Source of the DNA: an uncultured Sphingomonadaceae bacterium
GTDB taxonomy: Bacteria > Pseudomonadota > Alphaproteobacteria > Sphingomonadales > Sphingomonadaceae
Assembly (NCBI GenBank): GCA_947501325.1
Contig: CANMVC010000008.1
Span: 1-42,654, forward strand
Direction of reading: 5' to 3'
Length of the DNA: 42,654 nt
Shown here: positions 33,047-42,047 of the stretch, in pieces
Layout of the letters: each line of letters begins with the position of its first letter
How positions within the stretch are numbered: position 1 is the stretch's first letter
Notes under the pieces: model-generated
The model's database searches: none
What the model was told of the DNA's origin: nothing
Seen by the model: only the letters and a program-made list of their open reading frames with translations
Translations under genes and position numbers: made by a program

Positions 33047-33685
33047 ATGATCCAAATGGAACAATTGGCACAAAAAGCAAAACGGAGATTTAGTCCGGCA
33101 ATCCGGCGCTCCATGATACTTGATAGTGCGGCAGAGCTGATTTCAGCAAACGGGCTGTCCAAGCTATCAATGGAAGCTATTGGGCAGAAGGCGGATGTCA
33201 GCAAATCGCTGATGTATAAGTATTTTGACAGCCTCTCCGATCTTTTGAAAGAGTTGCTGAAACGTGAACTTACCATACGTTGGAAACGTCAAGTGGCCGT
33301 GGCTGAAAAAGCTACTACGTTTGAAGAGCTGGTTCGCGGTACAACGCATGTTTATCTCAGCTTTATCGCCGAGCGCGGCCTGATCATTGAACCTCTGCTC
33401 GCTGACCCTTCGATTGCGAAACTATATCATCCGGCCCGCTATAATCGTGAAGTGGCCGTAAAATATTTCACTGATATTGTGGTCAAAAATTTCGATATGC
33501 CCCCGGAAATTGCTAGAGCAGTGACCGATATATCGTTAGGCATACCCGCGTCAGCCGGAGAATATCTGTTACGTGGTGAAATGGATCTGGAGGAGTTAGA
33601 AGATATAACGGTTTCGATGATGATCGGGACATATACGATGGCCCGCTTTGATTATTTCACACGGAAGAAAAAGCTGGAAAGATAA
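33047..33685 (+). CDS. TetR-family regulator
   Basis: 212 residues, AGGGAATT before the ATG. RSMILDSAAELISANGLSKL and ADVSKSLMYKYFDSLSDLLK form the DNA-binding domain; the rest is a helical ligand domain with FIAERGLIIEPLLADPSI. It lies 120 bases after the IS30 end, so its original upstream partner may have been displaced, and is convergent with the alpha/beta hydrolase. Regulated target unknown. Confidence 0.87.
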   Translation: MIQMEQLAQKAKRRFSPAIRRSMILDSAAELISANGLSKLSMEAIGQKADVSKSLMYKYFDSLSDLLKELLKRELTIRWKRQVAVAEKATTFEELVRGTTHVYLSFIAERGLIIEPLLADPSIAKLYHPARYNREVAVKYFTDIVVKNFDMPPEIARAVTDISLGIPASAGEYLLRGEMDLEELEDITVSMMIGTYTMARFDYFTRKKKLER

Positions 33686-33750
33686 GTCCTGTTATCGCAC
33701 GACTGGTGTTTCTGTTGCTTTTTCGGATATCAGTTTCTCTATCGCCTGCG

Positions 33751-34740
33751 TCACTTTTCCGATCTTTCTACATGAGGCCAATGGCCCACACCGGGCAGTG
33801 AAAGCACCTGGATATCATCTGAATATTCTTGTGTTGTCTCCGCATATTCTTTCGTAAAGACGCGATCATCCTGACCCCAGATAATTTGCGCGGGCATGGT
33901 CAGACGCGCCTTTCGATTGGGCCAGAAATCGGCATCCTTGATGGCATTGAAAGAAGGAATATTAGCACGATACCAATTGATATGGGCATCTATCCGCTTG
34001 GGTTTGCCGGTGGCTTCACGGAACAATTCGGCCTCTTCCGGGGTTAGAAGGTCCTGTTTTAATAAGGACTCATACACGCCCGTCCAAACCCTTCGATCAG
34101 CGCCTATAGCAACGATCAGTACAGGGTTGGCCTGTTTCAGGCGTTCGATATAGGCTGAAGTCCGCCGCGCCGAACTATCACGCTGCATCAGATTCAACAG
34201 CACATTTTGTGGCGGCGCACTCAATCCCGTTACGCTCGCAACGCGATCTGGATAGCGCTGGGCAAAGCCAAATGCGAATGTCGAGCCCCAGTCATGGCCG
34301 ACAATATGGATTTTGCCGCCATCCAGATGATCGATCAGCGCATCAAGATGAGCAGACATATTTTCCAACTTGTAAGCTCCGACGTCCTGCGGCGCATCCG
34401 ATTTGCCTGCACCCAGACCATCAATGGCAACAACGCGATAATTGTCCTTCAACGCGTCCATCTGCCGAATGAAAGAAAACCAATAGGACGGAAATCCGTG
34501 CAGAAAGAGGACAAGCTCGCCTTCGCCTGCCTCGACATAGTGCAATGTGCGTCCATCATGCTCGAAATAGGAACTGCTATAAGATGCGCCCTTGCCGGCC
34601 ATATTGGCATGTACAACTGCGGGGTCTGGTTCAGAAACGTCAGCAGATACCGGTATCTTCACCCATATCACAGCGAAGAAGGCCAGGATTAAGAAGCTAG
34701 CAGTCAGAAAAAGGCTGATCCGTTTAAGCGTTGGTATCAT
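33751..34740 (-). CDS. Membrane-anchored alpha/beta hydrolase (epoxide hydrolase/dehalogenase-like), C-terminal frameshift likely
   Basis: 329 residues. A signal anchor (LKRISLFLTASFLILAFFAV) leads to a hydrolase domain with FLHGFPSYWFSF, VGHDWGSTFAFGF (Asp nucleophile), WGQDDRVF (acid) and VGHWPHVE (His). This is the epoxide hydrolase/haloalkane dehalogenase type. The frame ends at SEK; shifting one base at the A-run there gives VTQAIEKLISEKATETPVVR and a stop at 33692, which looks like the natural end. ATG 34740 is chosen; a TTG at 34749 is possible. Convergent with TetR. Confidence 0.8.
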   Translation of the reverse strand: MIPTLKRISLFLTASFLILAFFAVIWVKIPVSADVSEPDPAVVHANMAGKGASYSSSYFEHDGRTLHYVEAGEGELVLFLHGFPSYWFSFIRQMDALKDNYRVVAIDGLGAGKSDAPQDVGAYKLENMSAHLDALIDHLDGGKIHIVGHDWGSTFAFGFAQRYPDRVASVTGLSAPPQNVLLNLMQRDSSARRTSAYIERLKQANPVLIVAIGADRRVWTGVYESLLKQDLLTPEEAELFREATGKPKRIDAHINWYRANIPSFNAIKDADFWPNRKARLTMPAQIIWGQDDRVFTKEYAETTQEYSDDIQVLSLPGVGHWPHVERSEK

Positions 34741-34799
34741 TCTTCCCAAAATCTCTTTCCAGACAACGCAACTATCTTCGCAGACCTTTCTGCAACGCT

Positions 34800-34835
34800 T
34801 AAAAAAATAGCCCGGCGCATGAAGTGCCGGGCTAT
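34800..34835 (-). terminator. Strong Rho-independent terminator after the TonB receptor
   Basis: ATAGCCCGGC (34807-34816) and GCCGGGCTAT (34826-34835) are a perfect 10-bp stem with a 9-base loop. On the minus strand it is followed by seven T. It ends transcription of the receptor gene whose stop is at 34863. Confidence 0.88.
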
Positions 34836-34862
34836 CTTAGGAGAGAAGCTATTTTCTAGTCA

Positions 34863-37280
34863 TCAAAAGCGGATAGTAGCTTCCACACCATAGGTGCGTG
34901 GTTCCAATATCACGACTTCTCTGAAACGCCCGACAAGGCGACCTGCAGGTAAAACGCGCGTGATATCGTCATTGTTGAACAGGTTTTTCACATAGCCGCG
35001 GATTTCCCAATCACCGCCATCGGGTGCAAGCAGCAGCTTGAGATCGGTCTGGCTATAGCCATCAAATATATCAATCGGCTTGCTGAAGATGGAGCTTGCA
35101 AACTCGCTCTGCAGATAATGGTCGATCCGCGGCGTTAACGTCCAATCGCCCATCGGAATTTCATATTGAGCGCCAATTGCGATCTTGACGTCGGGTGAGA
35201 AAGGCAGGGCATTGCCATCAACATCCTTCACTACGCCTGCGGCTGTTATTTCTGAAACCACAGTTCCTGGCGCAATGCCGAAAGGATCAGTCTCATCAAT
35301 AGAGGCGAAGTCGTTTACCTTAGTGTTGAGATAGGAGAAGCTACCATCGATCTGGAAACGGCTGCTGGGCCGAAGACCGAATTCTGCTTCGACACCCCAG
35401 ATTGTAGCGTCCGTATTGATTGTCAAAGACGCAGTTGCGGTCGTCTGACCAATTTGCAGGTCTTTGTAATCATAATAGAAAGCTGAGACATTCGCGGTGA
35501 AACTACCATCTGTTGACGAACCCTTCAGGCCAACTTCAATGGCATTCAGGAATTCTGGATCAAAGCCCTGTGTCTCGACACCGACTTCACCGGGGTTGAT
35601 GCCGCCAGCTTTATAACCACGCGAGGCACTGACATAAGCGAGCAGATCCGGTGTAATTTGATGATCCAGAACAATGCGTCCGGTCACTACACCCTTTTCA
35701 AACTCGCCAAAGGTAAAGTCTGGCAGGCTGCCATCGGCTTGCGGGTTCAGGAATATCTGGCGGGTCTGGATGGTTTTGTCATCATGCGAATAGCGCAGGC
35801 CACCGGTCAGGCGGGTGTCATCAGACAGGTCGAAATAGACCTCACCAAAAATACCGAAACTTTTCGTTTTCACGGGATTAGATTCGGTTATCAATGAAGC
35901 GAACGCATCCGGAAAACCAAGCTGTTGTTGACGGGCTGCGATTGTAACATGGGTGAAATTGGCTGAACCGGAACTGCGGCGATTGTAATAGTTGCCACCG
36001 ACAATGAAGTTTAGCGGCCCCGCAAAATCAGATGCTAGTCGTAACTCCTGATAATATTCGCGTGCTTCGCTCTCATCGCGGCGACCGGCCAGGATCATTT
36101 CCGTGGTTATCGGATTGCCATTGGCAAAGAAGTCGAAGGTTATCGGACCCGTCAGGCCCTGCGATGGAACGAAGCGATCGAAATCCTTGAACAAACCGCG
36201 CTCAATTTCCTGATAACCACTTAGCGACGTAAGGCTAAGGTCACCAAAATCATGCGTGATTTCGAGCGAAGCGCTCCATTCTTCAACAAAATAGGTAGGA
36301 TCGACATCCTCGTTGACCAGCCGGGTGTCCGCAGGATTGACGCTGTTCGCGTAATAATCGACCGCCGCTGGCCCGAAGCCGGTTGCAATAACCCCGGTTA
36401 CAGCGCCCAATGTATTGAAGAGTGTACCGCGTGAGTCTGGCGTTCCAAAGCCAACCTGGAGAGGGGAACAGCCAAGCACTGCATCTTTTTCGCACAAGAC
36501 CTTGGTCCGGGCCTGGCGCCGGTCGTCTTCTTTGAAATAGGAAACAACCAAGTCTGCGCGTGTGTCGCCAAATTCAAGCTTGGTGCTGCTGCGCAGTCCA
36601 AACATCTCGCGATCATCAACGTCGTTGCCGGTAAAGAGGTTGGTGGCATAGCCATCCCGGTCGAGAAAAAAGCCTGCGACGCGGGTCGATAGTCCGTCCG
36701 TGATCGGCAGGTTGATGGCGCCGCGCAATTTGATCGAATTGAAATTGCCGTAGCCAGCGGTGACATAGCCTTCAAATTCGTCGGTGGCCTTTTGCGTAAT
36801 TACGTTGAGCACCCCAGCGGTCGTGTTGCGACCATAGAGCGTGCCTTGCGGACCACGCAGCACTTCGATCCGCTCTAGATCATAATATTCCGCCTCGGTG
36901 GCAGCAGATCCGAGATATACTCCATTCACATGGTAGCCGAGGCCGGATTCTGAAGTCGCCGAAATTGCAAGATCACCAACGCCGCGCAAAGAGGCGCCGA
37001 ATATGTCAATCGTCAGATTAGGGACGGAAAAACTGAGATCGACCGCATCGTCCACGACCTTATTTTCAAGTGTCCCGCTATCGAAAGCAGAAATGGCGAT
37101 CGGAACGTTTTGAATGTCCTGAGATCTTTTTTGTGCGGTAACGATAATGATATTGTCATCAGCGCTTTCTGCATCTTGATCCTGCGCAAAGGCGACACTG
37201 CCCGTACTGGCAAGCGCGATTGCAGCAACAGATGCTGCGAGCCTGCTTTGGATGGGCGCGTTGAAACGAGCTTTCGGCAT
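34863..37280 (-). CDS. TonB-dependent outer-membrane receptor
   Basis: 805 residues from ATG 37280 (GAGGGAGGAT before it). Signal peptide ends near ASTGSVAFAQ; the TonB box region is DDNIIIVTAQKR; the plug follows (VPIAISAFDSGTLENKV, LERIEVLRGPQGTLYGRN) and then the 22-strand barrel, ending in YGVEATIRF with the terminal Phe that guides outer-membrane insertion. The plug wording is typical of sphingomonad catabolic receptors rather than of siderophore ones. It is divergent from a VOC/SDR/PQQ-dehydrogenase operon, so it may import the substrate of those enzymes; the ligand is unknown. Confidence 0.9.
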   Translation of the reverse strand: MPKARFNAPIQSRLAASVAAIALASTGSVAFAQDQDAESADDNIIIVTAQKRSQDIQNVPIAISAFDSGTLENKVVDDAVDLSFSVPNLTIDIFGASLRGVGDLAISATSESGLGYHVNGVYLGSAATEAEYYDLERIEVLRGPQGTLYGRNTTAGVLNVITQKATDEFEGYVTAGYGNFNSIKLRGAINLPITDGLSTRVAGFFLDRDGYATNLFTGNDVDDREMFGLRSSTKLEFGDTRADLVVSYFKEDDRRQARTKVLCEKDAVLGCSPLQVGFGTPDSRGTLFNTLGAVTGVIATGFGPAAVDYYANSVNPADTRLVNEDVDPTYFVEEWSASLEITHDFGDLSLTSLSGYQEIERGLFKDFDRFVPSQGLTGPITFDFFANGNPITTEMILAGRRDESEAREYYQELRLASDFAGPLNFIVGGNYYNRRSSGSANFTHVTIAARQQQLGFPDAFASLITESNPVKTKSFGIFGEVYFDLSDDTRLTGGLRYSHDDKTIQTRQIFLNPQADGSLPDFTFGEFEKGVVTGRIVLDHQITPDLLAYVSASRGYKAGGINPGEVGVETQGFDPEFLNAIEVGLKGSSTDGSFTANVSAFYYDYKDLQIGQTTATASLTINTDATIWGVEAEFGLRPSSRFQIDGSFSYLNTKVNDFASIDETDPFGIAPGTVVSEITAAGVVKDVDGNALPFSPDVKIAIGAQYEIPMGDWTLTPRIDHYLQSEFASSIFSKPIDIFDGYSQTDLKLLLAPDGGDWEIRGYVKNLFNNDDITRVLPAGRLVGRFREVVILEPRTYGVEATIRF

Positions 37281-37335
37281 TTTATCCTCCCTCAATATCT
37301 ATTTTTAGCTGGACTTTATGTCCATTTATTATTCT

Positions 37336-37470
37336 CATATAACCTAAATAGGTGTTTTGAAAACCATTAATTTGACTTTTCATATAATTAAGGTTTAGAA
37401 GAATGCGAGAATCAGGCATCACATCTACGGTCCGCAGTGCATTAGAATGCTGAAATACCGAGGTTATATG
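37336..37470. promoter_or_regulatory. Divergent control region with 10-bp inverted repeat
   Basis: CATATAACCT (37336-37345) and AGGTTATATG (37461-37470) are perfect inverted repeats 115 bases apart in the gap between the TonB receptor and the VOC gene. Smaller palindromes CCTA-AA-TAGG and GTTTTGAAAAC lie between. They may bind one regulator and loop the DNA; no regulator gene is adjacent. Confidence 0.4.
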
Positions 37471-37513
37471 GCTGAACTGGCTGTCCAGATGCAGCCACAG
37501 CGAGAGGGTCGAC

Positions 37514-38563
37514 ATGAATAGAAATCTAATAGGTCTGGGCGCGGTATTTTTGCTCGCAGCATGTGGCGGCCGGTCAGCTGGCGAGCCTGTGCCTCCCGAT
37601 TCGATCATTACCGGCGTAAACTATGTTGGTGCATCCGTGAGCGATCTTGAACAGACAGCTGAACTATATAGCAGCGCGGTCGATCTGCAGCCTGCCGATC
37701 AATCCGAAATCGCTGACAATCCTGTCTTTGATATATTGGCGGGCCGAACCGGTATTTCGGCACAGACACAGATGATGCGCAGCATAAATGCACAAGTTCG
37801 CTTCATGCAATTCGCCAATCCATCTGCTGAAGCACAGGCGACACAGCAGATGGACGTACAGGGTCCTGGTATTGCCCATGTCTGCTATCAGGTTGATCAG
37901 AAAACGCAGGCCTATCAAAAACTTTTGGCAGGTGGTGCCAAGCATATCGGCAACAAAGACATGGTGCACCTCAATCCGCAAAACCCGGTCTATTATGCTT
38001 ATGCGCGCGATTTCGATGGTCTGATTGCCGAGATCGAACATGTGGATATTGCAAAACTGGAACTGCCGACACCGCCCAAAAATCAATATCGCGTGCGGCA
38101 TGTATCGCTGGCTACGCCCGATATCGACCGTTTGGTGGATTTCTACACGGCGTTTCTCAATCAGCCTGGCCCGCGCCGGGTCGGGCGATGGATGACCGTG
38201 TCGGGGGAGAAAGTAGACCAGGTATCAGGATTGCCCGGCAGTGAGTTGGAAATGGCCTGGTTCCAGATCCGCAATTTGGAACTGGAAATGTTCCAATATC
38301 ACAGCCATCCAACGAAAGACTTGGAAGAGCCACGTCCGGTTGATGCGCTTGGCTATAATATGATTGTATTTGATGTCTCCGATATCGATGCGGCACGCAA
38401 TCGGTTGGTTGATGCCGGCGGCACGATAGTATCGGAACCGGCCCCGATGGACGGCGGGCAGATCATGTTTGGCCGTGACCCTGACGGCAATCTCCTAGGC
38501 TTACAAGCGGTAGCCAAGGACAGCGTTTTTTCTTCCCAGAATTTTAAAGATAACGGAACTTAG
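37514..38563 (+). CDS. Lipoprotein with two VOC (glyoxalase-like) domains
   Basis: 349 residues. MNRNLIGLGAVFLLAACGG shows a lipoprotein signal with Cys17 after LLAA. Two VOC modules follow: about 34-175 (VNYVGASVSDLEQTAELYSS to FDGLIAEIEHV) and about 195-335 (VRHVSLATPDIDRLVDFYTA to MFGRDPDGNLLGLQAV). GPGIAHVCYQV and AEIEHV hold possible metal ligands. Export of a VOC enzyme is unusual. It is the first gene of an operon with an SDR and a PQQ dehydrogenase, so it could act on the oxidised product in the periplasm. Confidence 0.83.
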   Translation: MNRNLIGLGAVFLLAACGGRSAGEPVPPDSIITGVNYVGASVSDLEQTAELYSSAVDLQPADQSEIADNPVFDILAGRTGISAQTQMMRSINAQVRFMQFANPSAEAQATQQMDVQGPGIAHVCYQVDQKTQAYQKLLAGGAKHIGNKDMVHLNPQNPVYYAYARDFDGLIAEIEHVDIAKLELPTPPKNQYRVRHVSLATPDIDRLVDFYTAFLNQPGPRRVGRWMTVSGEKVDQVSGLPGSELEMAWFQIRNLELEMFQYHSHPTKDLEEPRPVDALGYNMIVFDVSDIDAARNRLVDAGGTIVSEPAPMDGGQIMFGRDPDGNLLGLQAVAKDSVFSSQNFKDNGT

Positions 38564-38571
38564 GAGTAATT

Positions 38572-39330
38572 ATGTTCGATTTAACCGGCGACGTTGCTGT
38601 CGTCACGGGCGGTAATGGCGGCCTTGGCCTCGCCTTTTGTCGCGGTCTGGTAAAGCAAGGTTCCAAGGTCGCAATATGGGGACGAAACGCAGAAAAAAAT
38701 GCCGTTGCGGCCGCCGAATTGCGGGATATGGGCGGCGATGTTGAAGCCTTCGCCTGTGATGTGACAGATGAAAGTCAGATTGACGTGGCATTCGGCCAAA
38801 CACTGGCGCGATTTGAAAAAGTCGACAGCTGTTTTGCCAATGCGGGCGGCGGTGGATATCGTGGCCCTTCGCACATGACTGACCGGCAGGTGTGGCTCGA
38901 CACGATCGACCTGAACTTGATGAGCGTCGTGCAGACCTGGAAACCGGTTACGGCCCATCTCCTGGAACGAAAGGCGCCGGGACGGTTGATTGTTACCTCT
39001 TCGGTGGCTGGTCTTGTCGGCACCGGGGGTGCTGCCGGATATTCGACCACCAAAGCTGCCGTTCTGGGGCTAGTGCGCGCACTGGCTGTTGAGCTTGGTC
39101 AAGCGGGCATAAGGGTAAATGCGATACTGCCTGGCTACATCGAAACCGAAATGTCACTCGATACACCGCAGGCTTTCAAGGACGGCGCGCGCAGGCGAGC
39201 CGCGATTGGCCGGATCGGGAAGCTTGAAGACATGGAGGGTATTGCCGCTTTCCTGGCCTCCCGCGAAAATGATTTTATGACCGGCCAAAATGTCGTCATG
39301 GATGGGGGACATTCCATCTTCCCGCTATAG
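38572..39330 (+). CDS. SDR-family NAD(P)-dependent oxidoreductase
   Basis: 252 residues, classical short-chain dehydrogenase. VVTGGNGGLGLAFCRGL is the dinucleotide site, ANAGGGGY the NAG motif, VTSSVAGLVGTGGAAGYSTT then KAAV the catalytic Ser-Tyr-Lys set, and LPGYIETEMS the substrate loop. It interconverts an alcohol and a ketone in the cytoplasm. Starts eight bases after the VOC stop with TTAGGAG before the ATG. Its cytoplasmic place differs from its exported neighbours, so it may take the last step after uptake. Confidence 0.9.
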   Translation: MFDLTGDVAVVTGGNGGLGLAFCRGLVKQGSKVAIWGRNAEKNAVAAAELRDMGGDVEAFACDVTDESQIDVAFGQTLARFEKVDSCFANAGGGGYRGPSHMTDRQVWLDTIDLNLMSVVQTWKPVTAHLLERKAPGRLIVTSSVAGLVGTGGAAGYSTTKAAVLGLVRALAVELGQAGIRVNAILPGYIETEMSLDTPQAFKDGARRRAAIGRIGKLEDMEGIAAFLASRENDFMTGQNVVMDGGHSIFPL

Positions 39331-39372
39331 GGATGATCAACAATTGGACCAAAAACCAACAGGAAATCTCAA

Positions 39373-41841
39373 ATGAAATTCTCTAAGATCATGCACTGGG
39401 TTTTTATTGTTCTGCTTTGGTTAATTGGTCTGACCTTGACTTTATTGGGGGGCTTCCTCGTCTATCTGGGGGGCAGCTTCTATTATGTTCTCGCTGGTAT
39501 CGCGACGATTGCTGTTGCCATATTTGCGCAAAAACGAAGCAACAAAGCACCTAAACTCTATGCTGCCATATTGGGTGTTACGCTCATCTGGTCACTCTTT
39601 GAAGCCGAGCTGCACTTCCTCGCCCTTTTGCCCCGGCTCGCTACTTGGCTGGTCGTTGGGCTATGGTTTCTGACACCGTGGTACCGCCGCTCCCTTTTGG
39701 TTGATGCAGAAGACGATAGACTAGCACCGTCAAATCGCTGGTGGATTGGCGCCCCTAGCTTGGCAGCGGTTGCGGCGCTGCTGCTCGCATCCATGCAAGG
39801 CTATATCCAAAATGGGACGGGGACCGTCCGGGAAGCGAATGCCACCAATGCTGTTTCTGACTGGCGTCATTATGGCAATGATGCTGGCGGCACCCGCTTT
39901 GCGCAGCTGACCGATATCAATACCGATACTGTCGGCGGTTTGAAAGAAGCATGGCGTTATCGCACCGGAGTGGAGGAGGATTTCAAAGCCACGCCGCTTA
40001 ATGTCAACGGCATGCTCTACATCTGCGCGGCACTCAATGTGGTCATTGCGATAGACGATAGCACCGGCGAGGAGATATGGCGCTTTGAACCCGGCCTGGA
40101 GCCGCCAGCTACGCATCAATATGCCAAAACCTGCCGGGGGCTCGGTTATTATGAAGCGGGTGAAGAATATGAAGGTCAGTGCGCGAAGCGCATTGTAACA
40201 GCGACTGTTAATGCAAGCATGATTGCAGTTGATGCGATGACCGGACAGCTCTGCAGCGATTTCGGTGAAAATGGGATTGTCGACTTGCGGAAGGGAATGG
40301 GCGACCATCCGGTTGGCGACTATTATCATACATCGCCGCCACTGATCGCTGGCGACAATCTGGTCGTCGGTGGTCTAGTAAATGACTCCCAGAATCTTGG
40401 CCTCCCATCTGGCGTGGTCAGGGCCTATAACGCGATCACCGGTGATTTTGCCTGGGCATGGGATATGGGCAATTCCGACCAGCGCGGCGAACCAGCCGAA
40501 GGTGAAACCTACACATTGGGAACACCGAATGTCTGGTCGATCATGAGCTACGATCCGGAGTTGAACCTGATCTACGCACCCACAGGAAATGCAGCGCCCG
40601 ACTATTTTGGCGGCGCACGCCGTGAATTTGATGATGAATGGTCTTCAGCCGTGGTCGCGATAGATGCGGCGAGCGGCGAACCGCGCTGGAAATATCAAAC
40701 CGTGCATCACGATGTCTGGGACTATGATGTCCCCGCACAGCCGGTGCTGGTGGATGTGACCAAGGATGGAAAGAAAGTCCCATCGGTCGCGGTACCAACC
40801 AAAATGGGCGACATCTTCCTACTCGACCGGCGCAATGGCGAGCCGGTGCATCCCATTCCGGAAAAACCGGCACCACAGGGCGCGGTTGATGGCGAATATC
40901 TGTCTGCTACCCAGCCTGCCTCCCCGCTCCCCAATTTTCATCCTTATCGTTATGAAAAAGATATGTGGGGCCTGACGCCGATTGACCAGTTGGTCTGCCG
41001 GATCGAATATCGCACCATGCGTTATGAAGGCATGTATACCCCGCCAACACAGCCCACCGGACTAACCAATACCGGAACCATGCTTTACCCGGGTAACTTT
41101 GGCGGATTTAACTGGGGCAGTGTCTCCGTTGATGCCGATAACGGCTTGTTAATTGCCGCACCCATGCTCCTCGCTCACCGTTTGATACTGGTAACACCGG
41201 AACAAGTGGCAGAATCGGGCCCCCTCGGAGGCCTGTTGCTGGGTAAAGACCATCCGGCCGTTCGCATGGACCCGGATGGACCTATGCCCAAAATGGGGGG
41301 GCCGGATGCGGACAATCCCTTTGATCATCGCCGGATCAAGTTTTTTGGCTTGCCTATGCCCTTCATGTCGCGGCTCGGCACACAAGTCCCCTGTTTCGAA
41401 CCACCATGGTCACGCATTGCGGTCATGGACCTGAACACAAAGGAACTGCTCTGGAGCAGACCCGCCGGTGATATGAGCGATTCAGGTCCGTTCAATCTAC
41501 GCTCCGGTATTCCCTATGATGTCGGCACCGCAATCCGCGCAGGTACGTTGACGACACGCGGTGGTCTGACTTTCCTGAGCTCAACCATGGACAGCAAGGT
41601 CCGGGCGTTTGATATTCGCACCGGTGAAGAAAAATGGAAAGCAGATCTGCCCGGCAACGGACAATCAACACCTATGTCTTACCTTTCGGAAAAAGACGGT
41701 AAGCAATATCTGATTGTTACGGTCCCCAACCCTACCTGGAGATACCCCAGAGATCCTGCGACAAACCAATATCTCGATTCACAGGATGTTCGAGACGGCA
41801 AAGGCGGTTATGTGATTGCCTATGCATTGGAGAATGATTGA
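39373..41841 (+). CDS. Membrane-bound PQQ-dependent dehydrogenase (glucose/quinate/shikimate family)
   Basis: 822 residues. Four or five N-terminal membrane segments (WVFIVLLWLIGLTLTLLGG to LAAVAALLLASMQG, about 1-145) anchor a periplasmic eight-bladed quinoprotein propeller. GGTRFAQLTDINTDTVGGLK, VHHDVWDYDVPAQPVLVDV and TRGGLTFLSSTMDSKVRAFD are characteristic of the membrane-bound glucose/quinate/shikimate dehydrogenases. It oxidises a polyol or hydroxy-acid and passes electrons to ubiquinone. The context with a TonB receptor, VOC lipoprotein and SDR favours a catabolic role; the substrate cannot be fixed. ACAGGAAAT precedes the ATG. Confidence 0.9.
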   Translation: MKFSKIMHWVFIVLLWLIGLTLTLLGGFLVYLGGSFYYVLAGIATIAVAIFAQKRSNKAPKLYAAILGVTLIWSLFEAELHFLALLPRLATWLVVGLWFLTPWYRRSLLVDAEDDRLAPSNRWWIGAPSLAAVAALLLASMQGYIQNGTGTVREANATNAVSDWRHYGNDAGGTRFAQLTDINTDTVGGLKEAWRYRTGVEEDFKATPLNVNGMLYICAALNVVIAIDDSTGEEIWRFEPGLEPPATHQYAKTCRGLGYYEAGEEYEGQCAKRIVTATVNASMIAVDAMTGQLCSDFGENGIVDLRKGMGDHPVGDYYHTSPPLIAGDNLVVGGLVNDSQNLGLPSGVVRAYNAITGDFAWAWDMGNSDQRGEPAEGETYTLGTPNVWSIMSYDPELNLIYAPTGNAAPDYFGGARREFDDEWSSAVVAIDAASGEPRWKYQTVHHDVWDYDVPAQPVLVDVTKDGKKVPSVAVPTKMGDIFLLDRRNGEPVHPIPEKPAPQGAVDGEYLSATQPASPLPNFHPYRYEKDMWGLTPIDQLVCRIEYRTMRYEGMYTPPTQPTGLTNTGTMLYPGNFGGFNWGSVSVDADNGLLIAAPMLLAHRLILVTPEQVAESGPLGGLLLGKDHPAVRMDPDGPMPKMGGPDADNPFDHRRIKFFGLPMPFMSRLGTQVPCFEPPWSRIAVMDLNTKELLWSRPAGDMSDSGPFNLRSGIPYDVGTAIRAGTLTTRGGLTFLSSTMDSKVRAFDIRTGEEKWKADLPGNGQSTPMSYLSEKDGKQYLIVTVPNPTWRYPRDPATNQYLDSQDVRDGKGGYVIAYALEND

Positions 41842-41871
41842 ACCTGAACCATGGCCCGTTTTTAGCAAATC

Positions 41872-42047
41872 CTAGTGTCCGCTTCTCTCCGCAGTCTATG
41901 TTTGTAGCTGCATGCATGTATAAGACCGGTTAGGAGAGTGCCTTGCTTTCGGGCGCGCTTTTATTGGCGCAACGGACATAAACGGCATCATCCCCATACC
42001 AACGTCCAGATGAGGACGCTTCTTCCATTGGTTTGGTCAGGTTTGTG
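41872..42047. other. Half palindrome and non-coding end of a second IS110 element
   Basis: CTAGTGTCCGCTT (41872-41884) equals one arm and flank of the dispersed palindrome. From there to the transposase stop the bases are non-coding and include GCTTTCGGGCGC (41945-41956) and CGGACATA (41973-41980), both like parts of the same palindrome, plus a small hairpin CGTCC-AGATGA-GGACG. This could be the target-matching RNA region of the second IS. Confidence 0.4.

Noticed and set aside
33047-34740. TetR and alpha/beta hydrolase as an antitoxin/toxin or defence pair
   Set aside because: Both are ordinary families in convergent orientation, with no operon structure or defence domain.
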